DNA of 64,000 nucleotides, taken from Clostridia bacterium (GTDB lineage Bacteria; Bacillota; Clostridia; Oscillospirales; Acutalibacteraceae). Where the stretch lies: contig JAQXOB010000020.1 in NCBI GenBank assembly GCA_029098305.1, forward strand, positions 62,001 through 126,000. The letters run 5' to 3'. The translations under genes and the position numbers were made by a program. Positions 1-10,390 of this stretch are shown here, in pieces. The notes under the pieces were generated by a model, which searched no databases, was not told the origin of the DNA, and saw nothing but the letters and a program-made list of their open reading frames with translations. The stretch's first letter is position 1, and every line of letters starts with the position of its first letter.

Positions 1-3000
1 TGTATTCTCAGAATCTGTAGAGGTATTTACTTCTGTGTCAACATAGAAATATTGACCTGACTTAAATTCAGAAAGCAACAAAGCAATATATTTTTGTATA
101 TCAACAACATCTTCGAGCGTAATATCGTTATCAGCATTTACATCAGCAGATTTTTTAGAAGCATCATCAAGCTCAGTAAGCTTTGCAATATATCTCTGTA
201 GGGTTGTAACGTCTACAAGTGTGATGCTATTGTTATTATCAACATCACCAAACACACGTTTTGTTGGAACAACATCCACTGGATATTGTTCACCACTATA
301 TACATAAACTACGTTTATAGTACCAGGTGTGCAATAGCCTAGGCTGTTAGCTGGTGTAACCACAGATGTGTATTCAGGTACATCTTTCTTAGGTGTAAGA
401 TATGTAGTATTGCTGTCGATATTCTTTAGTTCTTGAACATCATCTTCAGCTACTTTCTTACCATTTACATCTACATAGCTTGTTACAACTGTACAGTTAA
501 AGGTTGTGACTCCGTTTTTAATCCAAACTTCACCTGCTGCCTCATATCCAGGCATATTTGCTGCAGGATCCTGCTCAGATCCACCGTTATTAAAACAGAA
601 ACGTGCAGCACTCAGGTTTTCAATTGTTTTAACATTATATCCTTCGTCATCCTTTGTGCTAACCTTTGTGCCCGGCCATGCTCTAAGTGCTTCTTTTCCA
701 TCTACTGTGTAGCAATAGAAATATACACGTGACCAGTTATTTGAATTATAATAGTGAACAGTTAATTTGGTATTAAGCTTATTGTAATAATAGTTTATTT
801 CAACATTTTTTGTACCAAATATACCTACAATATTGGCTGGCAACTTGCTTGTGTCAAGTGCATATCCCTGAATTGCTGCTGGGAATTGCTCGTAATAATC
901 GCCTTCGCTAGTTTTTGATATAATAGGTTCTCTCAGTTTATTTCCGCTTTCATCAAGGTAATTTACGGTAACTGTACCCTTAAAGCAATCAGCCTCATTA
1001 TAATAGAAGTTTATTGTAGCGCCATCAGATGTTACTATACCGGTTGTTGTGTCCTCTGTGCCATCATAATCATAATAGAAGCAGAGATCATTATCAGGTG
1101 AAATTCTGAAAGTATCGCCAACATGATATATATTCTTAGTTGACTTTAGTGTTTCGCCGGATGTCTTGTTGATATGATTAACATTAATAGCAACGATTTC
1201 AACAGGTTTTGCAACTGCTTTATCAAAGCTTTCTTTATCTACCAATATCATTGCAGATTTTGCAGGAACTGTTATAGCTCCGTTTTTAACCTCACCAAGG
1301 CTTGTTAGTCCGGCTGATTTATCATTAGCAACGATTACCCAATCCTTTGGCATAGTTTCATAGCCTTCAAGTGTAATCTTTGTGCTACTATCACCGGCAT
1401 TTATTACAACGCCGACATAGTTCCACTCGCTGTCTGCATTTTTAGTTTTGTTATCGATTGTATATGCCAAACAGCTTTCAGGTATTCCATTATGGCAGAA
1501 ATAGTATCTTCCTGCAGAAGTGGTTGTGCTGTCTGTAAATGGGGAATAGGCATCTCTTATTTCTAGAAGTCCCTTATAGTAAGCTGTAGATGTAGAATAT
1601 GTCTTTGTGCGTTCCCAGTCAATAGCATTAATAGTGTCAGGAGAATTGTAGCTATTCTTTTCACCAAGTTTAGTTCTACAGAATTCTTCACCTGCAAGAG
1701 CAAATGGTATACCATTACCTGTAAGTGTTATTGCCTCAGAAAGCATTGTAAGCTTTTCGGCCTCTTCACTATATTCATCATAGCTACCTAATGATAGTGA
1801 AGCTACAAATTTATCAAATAAAGTAAGGTTATCGTGAGCAGACTGATAAAGTACGCTCTGAGAAGGTGCAACAGCAGTCCATCCATTTGAGAAAGTTCCT
1901 GCTACGTTACCGCTCAATCCTGCCTTTAATATGTTTGCAAACTTAGCAGATCCTGTTTGAACAAAGCCACCATCAGAACCTTCTGTGCTACCCTTAACAG
2001 CATCTCTATACGGATCGTTGAAGAAACCAATTCTCTCGCTGATTTTGGAAGCGTTTGATTTTATAGTCTGATTTGAAGAAGCTATACCACAAGATCCACC
2101 TGTCCAAGGCTCTCCATACATTATTAGATTTTTGCCACTTCCATCGGCGTAAAGGTTGTCCAGCGAATCACGAACTAGATTCATTGTTTCATAGTCGTGC
2201 AATCCCATAAGGTCAAAGCGGAAACCATCAATATGATATTCCTTAGCCCAATATGTAACAGAATCTATCATATATTTTCTATACATTGGTGCTTCAGATT
2301 TTGTTTCATTACCACATCCGCTACCATTGTACCATGTGCCGTTGCTCATAATTCTGTAGTAATAATCAGGCACAGTGTTTTGCAAGCAAGAATCAGTGGA
2401 GTATGTATGATTATATACTACATCCATAATAACGCCGATACCTCTGTCGTGCAGAGCCTGTATCATTTGTTTAAATTCTTTAATTCTGACATTACCATCA
2501 TATGGGTTAGTCGAGTAAGAGCCTTCTGGAACATTATAGTTAACCGGATCATAACCCCAGTTATATTGTAGATCATATAGTCTTGTTTCATCAACAGAAC
2601 CATAGTCATACACAGGGTTGAGATGAATATACTTAACTCCCTGATTAACGAGGTAGTCAATACAGCTATAAGCATCAGCTGTATTACCATCTACAACCGT
2701 ACCACCTTCTGTGAATGCAAGGTATTTACCCTTGTAATCACTGTTTACACCGGATGTAGCACTTATAGAGAAGTCACGCACGTGAACCTCCCAGATAACT
2801 GCGTCTGTAGCATCTTCTGAAGTTACATGCTTGTCATTTTCCCAGTCAGTAGGGTTAGTAGATGCTAGATCAACTACCATTGAACGCTCACCGTTAACGC
2901 CGACAGCATAGGAATAAACATCCTGTGTTTCAACAGTCTTTCCATCTACTGTGACAGAATAGGTGTAATATGTGCCTGCGATATCACCCTTGATAACACA

Positions 3001-3300
3001 TGACCATACACCAGTTTTGCTATCAAGTGTCATATCTGTTTTACCAAGACTGAGTGCGCCGGATTCGCTATTACTACCGGTTGCATAACGGTTAAGTACT
3101 ACCTTAGTAGCTGTTGGAGACCATACTTTAAAAGTAGTTTGCTCTTTGGTATAGGTTGCACCAAGATCATTGCCACTATATGTTACATCAGTAGAAAGAG
3201 ATGAGCGAGTGGTATTGTTTTGATGTGCGCTTGCCTGCGTGGCTATGCTTATTGTCATTAGCAATACTAGCATAATTGCCACAATTCGTTTGATTTTCAT
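1..3300 (-). CDS. Secreted type I pullulanase (GH13), partial at C-terminus: signal peptide, CBM48-like domain, GH13 catalytic domain, MucBP-like repeats, CBM26-like starch-binding domain, type I dockerin
   Basis: Open minus frame from ATG at 3300 to the window edge, checked at several points. N-term MKIKRIVAIMLVLLMTISIATQASA; YNWGYDP, GVIMDVVYNHTY and DGFRFDLMG motifs; HYYNSNNWSRVYFY starch-binding-like; FGDVDNNNSITLVDVTTLQRYIAKL + ADVNADNDITLEDVVDIQKYIALL dockerin repeats. Not in the ORF track because there is no stop in the window. Confidence 0.9.
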   Translation of the reverse strand, partial: MKIKRIVAIMLVLLMTISIATQASAHQNNTTRSSLSTDVTYSGNDLGATYTKEQTTFKVWSPTATKVVLNRYATGSNSESGALSLGKTDMTLDSKTGVWSCVIKGDIAGTYYTYSVTVDGKTVETQDVYSYAVGVNGERSMVVDLASTNPTDWENDKHVTSEDATDAVIWEVHVRDFSISATSGVNSDYKGKYLAFTEGGTVVDGNTADAYSCIDYLVNQGVKYIHLNPVYDYGSVDETRLYDLQYNWGYDPVNYNVPEGSYSTNPYDGNVRIKEFKQMIQALHDRGIGVIMDVVYNHTYSTDSCLQNTVPDYYYRIMSNGTWYNGSGCGNETKSEAPMYRKYMIDSVTYWAKEYHIDGFRFDLMGLHDYETMNLVRDSLDNLYADGSGKNLIMYGEPWTGGSCGIASSNQTIKSNASKISERIGFFNDPYRDAVKGSTEGSDGGFVQTGSAKFANILKAGLSGNVAGTFSNGWTAVAPSQSVLYQSAHDNLTLFDKFVASLSLGSYDEYSEEAEKLTMLSEAITLTGNGIPFALAGEEFCRTKLGEKNSYNSPDTINAIDWERTKTYSTSTAYYKGLLEIRDAYSPFTDSTTTSAGRYYFCHNGIPESCLAYTIDNKTKNADSEWNYVGVVINAGDSSTKITLEGYETMPKDWVIVANDKSAGLTSLGEVKNGAITVPAKSAMILVDKESFDKAVAKPVEIVAINVNHINKTSGETLKSTKNIYHVGDTFRISPDNDLCFYYDYDGTEDTTTGIVTSDGATINFYYNEADCFKGTVTVNYLDESGNKLREPIISKTSEGDYYEQFPAAIQGYALDTSKLPANIVGIFGTKNVEINYYYNKLNTKLTVHYYNSNNWSRVYFYCYTVDGKEALRAWPGTKVSTKDDEGYNVKTIENLSAARFCFNNGGSEQDPAANMPGYEAAGEVWIKNGVTTFNCTVVTSYVDVNGKKVAEDDVQELKNIDSNTTYLTPKKDVPEYTSVVTPANSLGYCTPGTINVVYVYSGEQYPVDVVPTKRVFGDVDNNNSITLVDVTTLQRYIAKLTELDDASKKSADVNADNDITLEDVVDIQKYIALLLSEFKSGQYFYVDTEVNTSTDSENT
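88..252 (-). other. Type I dockerin domain of the pullulanase (two intact Ca-binding loops), followed by at least 20 more residues
   Basis: Two DxNxDxxIxxxD-type repeats ending YIAKL / YIALL. Confidence 0.88.
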
Positions 3301-3314
3301 ACAAATAAACTCCT

Positions 3315-4169
3315 TTAAAAATTTTTTATTCCAGAAATTACTCTTATAATTCCTTGATAGTCACGATAAAAATTAATATCGCTATAATTATTATCTTGCA
3401 TAAAGCTTTTTATATCTTTCTCTTGATTTTCGCCAATTTCAAAGGCAACGAAACCTCCTTTTTTTAGTTTAGGCGTCCATAGGTTAATTATTTTCCTATA
3501 AAAGTCAAGACCATCTTTGCCGCCATCAAGAGCCATTTCAGGCTCTTGTAACACCTCTTTTTGCAGTGTAGGGATAACAGAGCTTTCTATATATGGCGGG
3601 TTAGATACAATTACATCCAAACTTTCATTTGCAAAAGTATCAACAACCTTAAAGATATCACCCAAAACAGGTGTAATATTACTAACATGATTTAAGTCAA
3701 TGTTTTTACGAAAATATTCAAATGCTTTTTTACTAAGTTCAACTCCGAAAAATCTACTATTTTTAAATATAGATGCTAATGTAATGGATATTGCTCCACT
3801 ACCTGCACATAAATCAATTACAGAGCTAGTCTTTTTATTAAGTGAAAGATGATTTTCAACCACCTCTACAAGTATTTCGGTATCAAATCTAGGTATTAAA
3901 ACACCTTTTCCAACAATAAATCTTGCACCATAAAAGTTAACATATCCCATAATATATTGAAGTGGTTCACCATTTAGTCTTCTATAAAGGCAACTATTAA
4001 AATCACTCAAAAGACTTTCATCTACATTGTCGTTATAATGGATTATAAGGGATGTTTTATCCATTTTAAAAACATATTCTATAAGCTGTGAAGCTTCAAA
4101 GGAATAAGACTCAATATCATTTAATTTTAGTGTTTTTTTTGATGTCAAATATAATTCTTTATATGTCAT
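3315..4169 (-). CDS. prmC: Release factor glutamine methyltransferase
   Basis: VIDLCAGSGAISI SAM motif and VSNPPYIES motif; typical length. Confidence 0.93.
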   Translation of the reverse strand: MTYKELYLTSKKTLKLNDIESYSFEASQLIEYVFKMDKTSLIIHYNDNVDESLLSDFNSCLYRRLNGEPLQYIMGYVNFYGARFIVGKGVLIPRFDTEILVEVVENHLSLNKKTSSVIDLCAGSGAISITLASIFKNSRFFGVELSKKAFEYFRKNIDLNHVSNITPVLGDIFKVVDTFANESLDVIVSNPPYIESSVIPTLQKEVLQEPEMALDGGKDGLDFYRKIINLWTPKLKKGGFVAFEIGENQEKDIKSFMQDNNYSDINFYRDYQGIIRVISGIKNF

Positions 4170-4171
4170 AG

Positions 4172-5173
4172 TTATTTTTTGGGCTTTTTACAGCAAATCA
4201 AATCCTCGCCGTTTTCGGGTATAACAGCCTTCATTGCTTCAATAGCAATTTCTATCATCTTTTCGTCAGGTTCACGAGTGGTAATTCGCTGTGCCCACAT
4301 TCCCGGTGCAGATATGATTCTTGTAAAGGGATTATCATATCTACCACATATTTTTATTAATTCATAGCCAATACCCATTATCAGTGGCAACATAAGTATT
4401 CTTATAGGTACTCTGATGAATACATTATCAATTCTAATAAAGAAACCAATAATAATACCAACAATCAGCATTATTATCAAAAAGCTTGTTCCACAGCGTG
4501 GATGAAAACGACTTTGCTTTTTTACGTTTTCCACAGTAAGTTCCAAATCATTTTCATAGCAGAATATTGTTTTATGCTCTGCACCATGGTATTGAAAAGT
4601 TCTTTTCATATCTGGCATCAGTGATGTCAAGAGGATGTATCCTACAAACAAGGCTATCTTTACCACACCTTCAAAAACAGACCTAAACATACTGTATTGC
4701 CATGATTCTGTATCCCATCCGGGGAAAATGGAAGTGATTAGCTTAAAAAGCTGTGAAGGAACAAAAAAGAACAAAAATAGAGCAAGTGCAATACCTAGCA
4801 CAGATGCTATAACCATAATAATATTTGTAAGCTTGTCTCCAACTTTATCAGTTAACCATTTTTCAAATTTTGATGGTTCTTCCGGTGTTTTTGCATCTTC
4901 CATTGCAACATCAGCAGAAATCATAAGGCATTTGTAGCTTAGTCTCATAGAATCAACAAAACCAATTATACCTCTTATGATAGGTATTTTAAAAAATTTG
5001 TTTTTGCTTAGGATAGGGGAGAACTCCACATCTTGCTTATGAATACTCCCATTTTCTTTTCTTACGGCAAGAGAAGTTTTTTTAGGACCTCTCATCATAA
5101 TACCCTCTAAAAGTGCACTTCCACCGATAGAGGTTATCTTTTTAGTGGTTATATTTTTAGACATAATTATCAA
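4172..5173 (-). CDS. DUF1385 family membrane protein (YqhQ-like)
   Basis: GGSALLEGIMMRGP N-terminus and YHGAEHKTIFCYEN motif; adjacent to prmC. Confidence 0.88.
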   Translation of the reverse strand: MIIMSKNITTKKITSIGGSALLEGIMMRGPKKTSLAVRKENGSIHKQDVEFSPILSKNKFFKIPIIRGIIGFVDSMRLSYKCLMISADVAMEDAKTPEEPSKFEKWLTDKVGDKLTNIIMVIASVLGIALALFLFFFVPSQLFKLITSIFPGWDTESWQYSMFRSVFEGVVKIALFVGYILLTSLMPDMKRTFQYHGAEHKTIFCYENDLELTVENVKKQSRFHPRCGTSFLIIMLIVGIIIGFFIRIDNVFIRVPIRILMLPLIMGIGYELIKICGRYDNPFTRIISAPGMWAQRITTREPDEKMIEIAIEAMKAVIPENGEDLICCKKPKK

Positions 5174-6609
5174 TCATCCTTTCCATTAGATGGGTCTTCT
5201 TTTGCAGTAGGTATAATTATTGTAACAGTGGTACCAACATCTTTCTCGCTGTCAATGCTCAAGGTGCCATTGTGAAGTCTTACAATTTCATCACTGATAG
5301 CAAGCCCTATTCCGGAGCCTCTGATTGTGGTATTTGCTTTAAAGAATTTTTCCTTTACACGAGGCAGATCTTCTTTGGCGATACCCAATCCATTATCAGA
5401 AATTACAATAATAATAGACCCTTCTTCTTCAGTTACTATTACATTTATTATCCCACCAGTCCCAGAATATTTCAACGCATTGTCGATAATATTTACAAAC
5501 ACCTGCTTAAGACGATTTTTGTCGCCGATAACAGGAGATACTATATCGGGTTCATTAAAGATTATATGCTTTTCTTCTGAAACAGCACGCTCATTGAGCA
5601 TATAAACAGCTTCATCCAGCTCTGCCAGAATGTCAATTTTCTCCATTATGAGAACCATACGTCCACTTTGTATACGTGAAAAATCAAGCAATTCCTCTAC
5701 AATTCCGGACAAGCGTTCCGTTTCTTTTATTATAACACTCATACCTTTATTCATGGTGTATGAGTCAGGATTTCCTTCGGATAACTGCATTGTTTCTGCC
5801 CAGCCCTTTATGGCTGTTAGAGGTGTTCTAAGCTCATGTGATACAGAAGATATGAAGTCATTCTTCATCTTTTCTGCTGCTCCCAACTCTGATGCCATGT
5901 TATTAACAGCATCACAAAGGTCACCGATTTCATCATCATATTCTTTTTCAATTTTTGTATTAAAATCACCCTGTGCTATATAATGAGCTGTTTCGGTTAG
6001 TCTTTTTGCAGGGTTTATAATTGAGCGTATAAAATAAGCTCCGGACCAGATTATCATAAACAAAATAGCAAGTACAGCAAGAAAAATAAACGAGATGTTA
6101 AGAAATATCTGTCTATCAGCAGGCTGTAGTGACACAAGATACCTTATAGCACCTACATTTACTCCGGATTTGTTATATATAACGCGAGTTACTGCAATAA
6201 TATTTTCATTTGTTTTTAGTTTTCCCAGCCATTTGCTATAATTTTTTTTGTTAGCAATAGCATCCTCATAATCGGGCATTGACTGAGAAGGATCACTTTC
6301 AAATCCTGTTGATGTAATAACAACATTTCCATTGCTGTCAAACACCATAAGCTCCATCAAATCTTTATCAGGGAAATTTTCTACATAGTCTGTTGCAGCA
6401 AGCAAAAATTCTCTGCTGGTGGTGTTTGCGCCATAAATATTTACCAGCTCGTTAGACCTTCCGCTTATACTTTGCTCTATTCCGCTGTAGTAATATTGCC
6501 TGACAGAAAATGATGCAAAAATCAAGACAAAAATAATAATCAGGACTGTTACTCCAAAGCTATTAAGAAGCCATCTATTCGTTATTCCTTTTATTTTTAG
6601 CCTGTGCAT
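5170..6609 (-). CDS. Sensor histidine kinase (HAMP, HisKA, HATPase)
   Basis: SSVSHELRTPLTAIKGWAETM H-box, VFVNIIDNALKYS N-box, GSGIGLAISDEIV G-box. ATG at 6609 overlaps the regulator stop; the ORF track starts at 6633. Confidence 0.93.
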   Translation of the reverse strand: MHRLKIKGITNRWLLNSFGVTVLIIIFVLIFASFSVRQYYYSGIEQSISGRSNELVNIYGANTTSREFLLAATDYVENFPDKDLMELMVFDSNGNVVITSTGFESDPSQSMPDYEDAIANKKNYSKWLGKLKTNENIIAVTRVIYNKSGVNVGAIRYLVSLQPADRQIFLNISFIFLAVLAILFMIIWSGAYFIRSIINPAKRLTETAHYIAQGDFNTKIEKEYDDEIGDLCDAVNNMASELGAAEKMKNDFISSVSHELRTPLTAIKGWAETMQLSEGNPDSYTMNKGMSVIIKETERLSGIVEELLDFSRIQSGRMVLIMEKIDILAELDEAVYMLNERAVSEEKHIIFNEPDIVSPVIGDKNRLKQVFVNIIDNALKYSGTGGIINVIVTEEEGSIIIVISDNGLGIAKEDLPRVKEKFFKANTTIRGSGIGLAISDEIVRLHNGTLSIDSEKDVGTTVTIIIPTAKEDPSNGKDD

Positions 6610-7334
6610 CAATTTGCCTCTTTCACATTCCATCTATATCCCAATCCCCACACAGTCATAATGTACTGTGGAGAAGATGGTTCAGGCTCAATTTTCATTC
6701 TTAGTCTTCGTATGTTTACATCAACTATTTTTTCTTGATCTACATATGTGTTGCCCCACACGTGATTGAGAATATCCGTTCTATCGAGAGCCACTCCTGG
6801 ATTTCTAAAGAAATATTCCATAATCTGAAATTCCACTTGAGTAAGCTCTATCATCTTTCCTTTTCTTGTGAGCATTCTGTTTCTTAGGTTTAGAACAAAG
6901 TCACCCAAGGTAATTTCATCTTGATATTTGCTCTCATCTTTTTGCACTCCTGCAATTGTTATTCTACGATACAGTGCATCTACACGTGCCAAAAGTTCAG
7001 ACGGACTGAATGGTTTTGTGATATAGTCATCTGCACCAAGCATAAGACCGGTTACCTTGTCCATCTCTTGGGTTTTTGCTGTGAGCATAATGATACCTAT
7101 CGAGCCGTTTTTTGCACGAAGCTCTTTGCAGACCGTAAGACCATCAATACCGGGCATCATAATATCAAGAATTGCTACATCAAAGTCTCCGCCATTTTCT
7201 TCATATTTTTCGAGAGCTTTTTCGCCACAATCTGCTTCGGTGACATTATATCCGGCTCTTCTTAAGTTAATCACAACAAATTCTCTTATTGTAGATTCAT
7301 CTTCGCAAACCAAAATATTTTTCATCTGTAACAT
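6609..7334 (-). CDS. OmpR/PhoB-family response regulator
   Basis: DVAILDIMMPGIDGL receiver, winged-helix C-term VDVNIRRLRMKIEPEP. Confidence 0.94.
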   Translation of the reverse strand: MLQMKNILVCEDESTIREFVVINLRRAGYNVTEADCGEKALEKYEENGGDFDVAILDIMMPGIDGLTVCKELRAKNGSIGIIMLTAKTQEMDKVTGLMLGADDYITKPFSPSELLARVDALYRRITIAGVQKDESKYQDEITLGDFVLNLRNRMLTRKGKMIELTQVEFQIMEYFFRNPGVALDRTDILNHVWGNTYVDQEKIVDVNIRRLRMKIEPEPSSPQYIMTVWGLGYRWNVKEAN

Positions 7335-7350
7335 TCCTTTCTTATTAACA

Positions 7351-8688
7351 TCAGCTTTTATTTATCAGCAAGCTGTTTTTTATCTGTTTATCTGTTACAT
7401 ATAGTTCATCATTTTCATTTAGATAAGATTTATAAGCATAAATCGTACCATCATATTCTGATATTTTTTCAAAATCACTATTAAGACTTTGCTCATTAGG
7501 ACTAAACGATTTTATACGCAGAATTATATCCTCATCGCTTAGCTCATTGCTGGTGATATTTATTTTATATATCACCATCTCTTTGTCTTTAGAGCTATAC
7601 TCAGCAGTTACATTGTCTTTCCATGATGCCGGCAACATAAATTTATATGAATTTCTGCCGTCGTGTATAGACGTAGTTATTGGTGTAAGCTGACCGGATG
7701 TTTCATCAAGAGAATTCCAATCGTATGCATTACACATAACTATATCAGAATCTGTAAAATAATCATTTAGCCTTTTTTCTGTAGGAATTTCTATTATTTC
7801 ATCATTATTAATATCAGCCGAAAGGACTGTGGATGTTCTGATAGTAAGTTCATTTGTTTCAGGATTTTCAGTGGAAAACAAGGGATTTTCCAACATTCCT
7901 GAATCATTGAGATAAATCACCTGTGTTTGAAGAGAGCTTCCTAAAGTAATGCCATCCAGCACAAATCCAACTCTATTGTTAGTTATTTTTCCAAATAAAA
8001 TAGATGTATACCTTGCAATATCAGAGTTCATAAGTACAGTAGATGCAGAGTATACGGCGCCTGCGCTACCACCAACTTTTAGCAATTTCGCACTGGCAGA
8101 TTTTTCATTGTTAGCAAGTGAAAACAAGATAATTTCGTCTTTTTTATCGCTGTTGAGATCAGCGACGTACATCTCGTTATAATTTTCCTCGCACACAAGT
8201 TCATTTGCAGCGATTCCTGTATATGAATATGCTGAAAGAGTCTTAACATGACTACTGTATACTCCCCATCCGATAAGAATTTCAGGAATTTTATCATCGT
8301 TCATATCCATTATGCAAACTCTATCTACTTCAGCAGCAGCAATATTAAATTCAGAAATAGTCTGATATTTTCCACCAATGTTATCAATAAAAAGTAGTGT
8401 TATTCCGGCTACATCTTGATTATTTTTGCTTATTAATGCTAGTGCTTCATCTTCGCCGTCAGAGTCGATATCTTCGAGTATAATAGCAGAGCGATAATCT
8501 CCGTTCTGTGGATATTTGAGAGTATAGTCTGATCCGGCTGCACTCTCGATAGCATTTGATACATCTGCTCTCTTGCCGGTCGATTTTGGAGGTCGCATGA
8601 TATCAGTGCTGTTAAAGCCGGTAACAGAACATGAGCACAGCATAACCAAGCAAAGCAACATAATAATAGAAATTAGTTTCTTTATCAT
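7351..8688 (-). CDS. Lipoprotein with FG-GAP/VCBS-like Asp-rich repeats
   Basis: Lipobox LVMLCSCS; repeated D-x-D/N-x-D motifs (DIDSDGEDEAL, MDMNDDKIPEILIG, DLNSDKKDEIILF). Confidence 0.7.
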   Translation of the reverse strand: MIKKLISIIMLLCLVMLCSCSVTGFNSTDIMRPPKSTGKRADVSNAIESAAGSDYTLKYPQNGDYRSAIILEDIDSDGEDEALALISKNNQDVAGITLLFIDNIGGKYQTISEFNIAAAEVDRVCIMDMNDDKIPEILIGWGVYSSHVKTLSAYSYTGIAANELVCEENYNEMYVADLNSDKKDEIILFSLANNEKSASAKLLKVGGSAGAVYSASTVLMNSDIARYTSILFGKITNNRVGFVLDGITLGSSLQTQVIYLNDSGMLENPLFSTENPETNELTIRTSTVLSADINNDEIIEIPTEKRLNDYFTDSDIVMCNAYDWNSLDETSGQLTPITTSIHDGRNSYKFMLPASWKDNVTAEYSSKDKEMVIYKINITSNELSDEDIILRIKSFSPNEQSLNSDFEKISEYDGTIYAYKSYLNENDELYVTDKQIKNSLLINKS

Positions 8689-8700
8689 ATTTTACCTCGT

Positions 8701-9378
8701 TTAACCCGCATACTCTGCCACACAGCGTTTTATTGTTTTGCCTTCATTAGAAAACATAATTTCATGCTCTGTGAGAACATTGTCCTCGAAGGATGATGAG
8801 TGCAAATCTCTACATACGTCATGCAATTTAAAGCCTGCTTCTGTAAAATATTCCAAACTTTCTTCAAAAAGCTCATCGTCATCTGTTTTAAAGTGAATTT
8901 CTCCGCCTTTTTTTAGAAATGTCTTATACTTTTCAAGAAACACAGTGTATGTTAATCGACGTTTTTTATGTTTCTTTTTTGGCCATGGATTGCAGAAATT
9001 TATATAAATTCTGTCAACTTTATCATCCTCAGATATCACAGAATCAATATTTGCGACATTATATGCGGATAAGATTATGTTGTTATTTGTAGAATTGTTA
9101 TCATTAAACAGCTTTTCAATATTGCGTCTTGCAACAGCTAAGACATCACTTTTAATATCTATAGCAAGAATATTGCAATCGGGATTTTTCAGAGCAAAGT
9201 CTGCTGTAAATACTCCTTTGCCACATCCTAGCTCTATATATAAAGGGGCATCGCTATTTTTAAACATGGAACGCCATTTTCCTTTTGCTTTTTCTGGCGA
9301 ATCAATAAAATAGCGACACGCAGCAAGCTCTGGTGCAGCCCATTTTTTATGTCTCATTCTCATGTTAGGTTTCCTCAA
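8701..9378 (-). CDS. trmB: tRNA (guanosine(46)-N7)-methyltransferase
   Basis: ELGCGKGVFTADFA and NFCNPWPKKKHKKRRLTY motifs. Confidence 0.95.
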   Translation of the reverse strand: MRKPNMRMRHKKWAAPELAACRYFIDSPEKAKGKWRSMFKNSDAPLYIELGCGKGVFTADFALKNPDCNILAIDIKSDVLAVARRNIEKLFNDNNSTNNNIILSAYNVANIDSVISEDDKVDRIYINFCNPWPKKKHKKRRLTYTVFLEKYKTFLKKGGEIHFKTDDDELFEESLEYFTEAGFKLHDVCRDLHSSSFEDNVLTEHEIMFSNEGKTIKRCVAEYAG

Positions 9379-9569
9379 TCAAATCAGTTACAGAATTAGT
9401 TTCAATATACCATATATATGTTCCAAAATTATATCAAAAAAAAGTTGTTGATATTTTCTTTTTTAGAATAATAATCTATATTTTGTAATTTTATTGCTAA
9501 AATATTACAAGATAGGAATAAAAATTTGTGCTAAGTAAAAAATAGTAAAGAAAATCGTAACATAGGGAA

Positions 9570-9926
9570 GTGGGCAAAATAAAGAAATCAAAAAGTATAG
9601 TGTTTGGAATAATTGCAGGTTTTATAAATGGTCTTTTGGGAGCAGGCGGAGGAATGATTGTGGTGCCAATGCTTCAATCATCACTAGATACAAAAAAGGC
9701 TCATTCCACATGCGTAGCTGTAATTCTTCCTATGACTATAGTGAGTGCAATATTATACCTCGTAACAGGCAGAGTAACTATTCAGGATTCTTATATTTAT
9801 ATGATTTTTGGAATTCCCGGTGCTTTTATAGGAAGCTATTTGTTGCAGAAGATAAATAAGAAAATAATAAAAAAGGTTTTTGCCTTGCTTATATTGTGGG
9901 CTGGCATAAAAATATTATTTTTTTAG
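9570..9926 (+). CDS. Half-size TSUP (TauE/SafE) family permease, first half
   Basis: GIIAGFINGLLGAGGGMIVVPML motif; 118 aa; GTG start. Confidence 0.82.
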   Translation: MGKIKKSKSIVFGIIAGFINGLLGAGGGMIVVPMLQSSLDTKKAHSTCVAVILPMTIVSAILYLVTGRVTIQDSYIYMIFGIPGAFIGSYLLQKINKKIIKKVFALLILWAGIKILFF

Positions 9927-9939
9927 GAAGTGATAATAA

Positions 9940-10293
9940 ATGATATATGCAATTTTAGCAGCTGTTGCATCAGGAATTCTTGGTGCAATGGGCATGGGCG
10001 GTGGCGGAATATTGATGATATATCTCACTGTGTTTGCCGGTCTTGAGCAATCGCTTGCTCAGGGCATCAATCTGCTTTTCTTTATACCTTCTGCTATTAT
10101 AGCTATTTTAATTTATACGAAGAAAAAAATGATAGATTATAGAACAGCTATTCCATTTGCAATATCGGGAGTGGCAGGTGCTTTGCTTGGCTCATTTATC
10201 TCCGGTCTGCTCAGAAATGAAATTCTTTCTGTGATTTTTGGTGTTTTTCTAATCGTTGTCGGTTTGCGTGAACTTTTCACCCGTGCAAAATAA
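9940..10293 (+). CDS. Half-size TSUP (TauE/SafE) family permease, second half
   Basis: AAVASGILGAMGMGGGGILMIYL motif; 117 aa; 13 bp downstream of the first half. Confidence 0.82.
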   Translation: MIYAILAAVASGILGAMGMGGGGILMIYLTVFAGLEQSLAQGINLLFFIPSAIIAILIYTKKKMIDYRTAIPFAISGVAGALLGSFISGLLRNEILSVIFGVFLIVVGLRELFTRAK

Positions 10294-10390
10294 ATTTATT
10301 ATTTAAATAATATCGGTAACACAAAAGCTTGTCTTATTGTAATATATAATAACAGCGTATATCGTACGTAAGACAATATGAGGTGAGTAT

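Noticed and set aside
433-2820. ORFs on both strands (433..732, 506..712, 2197..2571, 2463..2690, 2623..2820)
   Set aside because: All overlap the confirmed pullulanase frame and have no family features.
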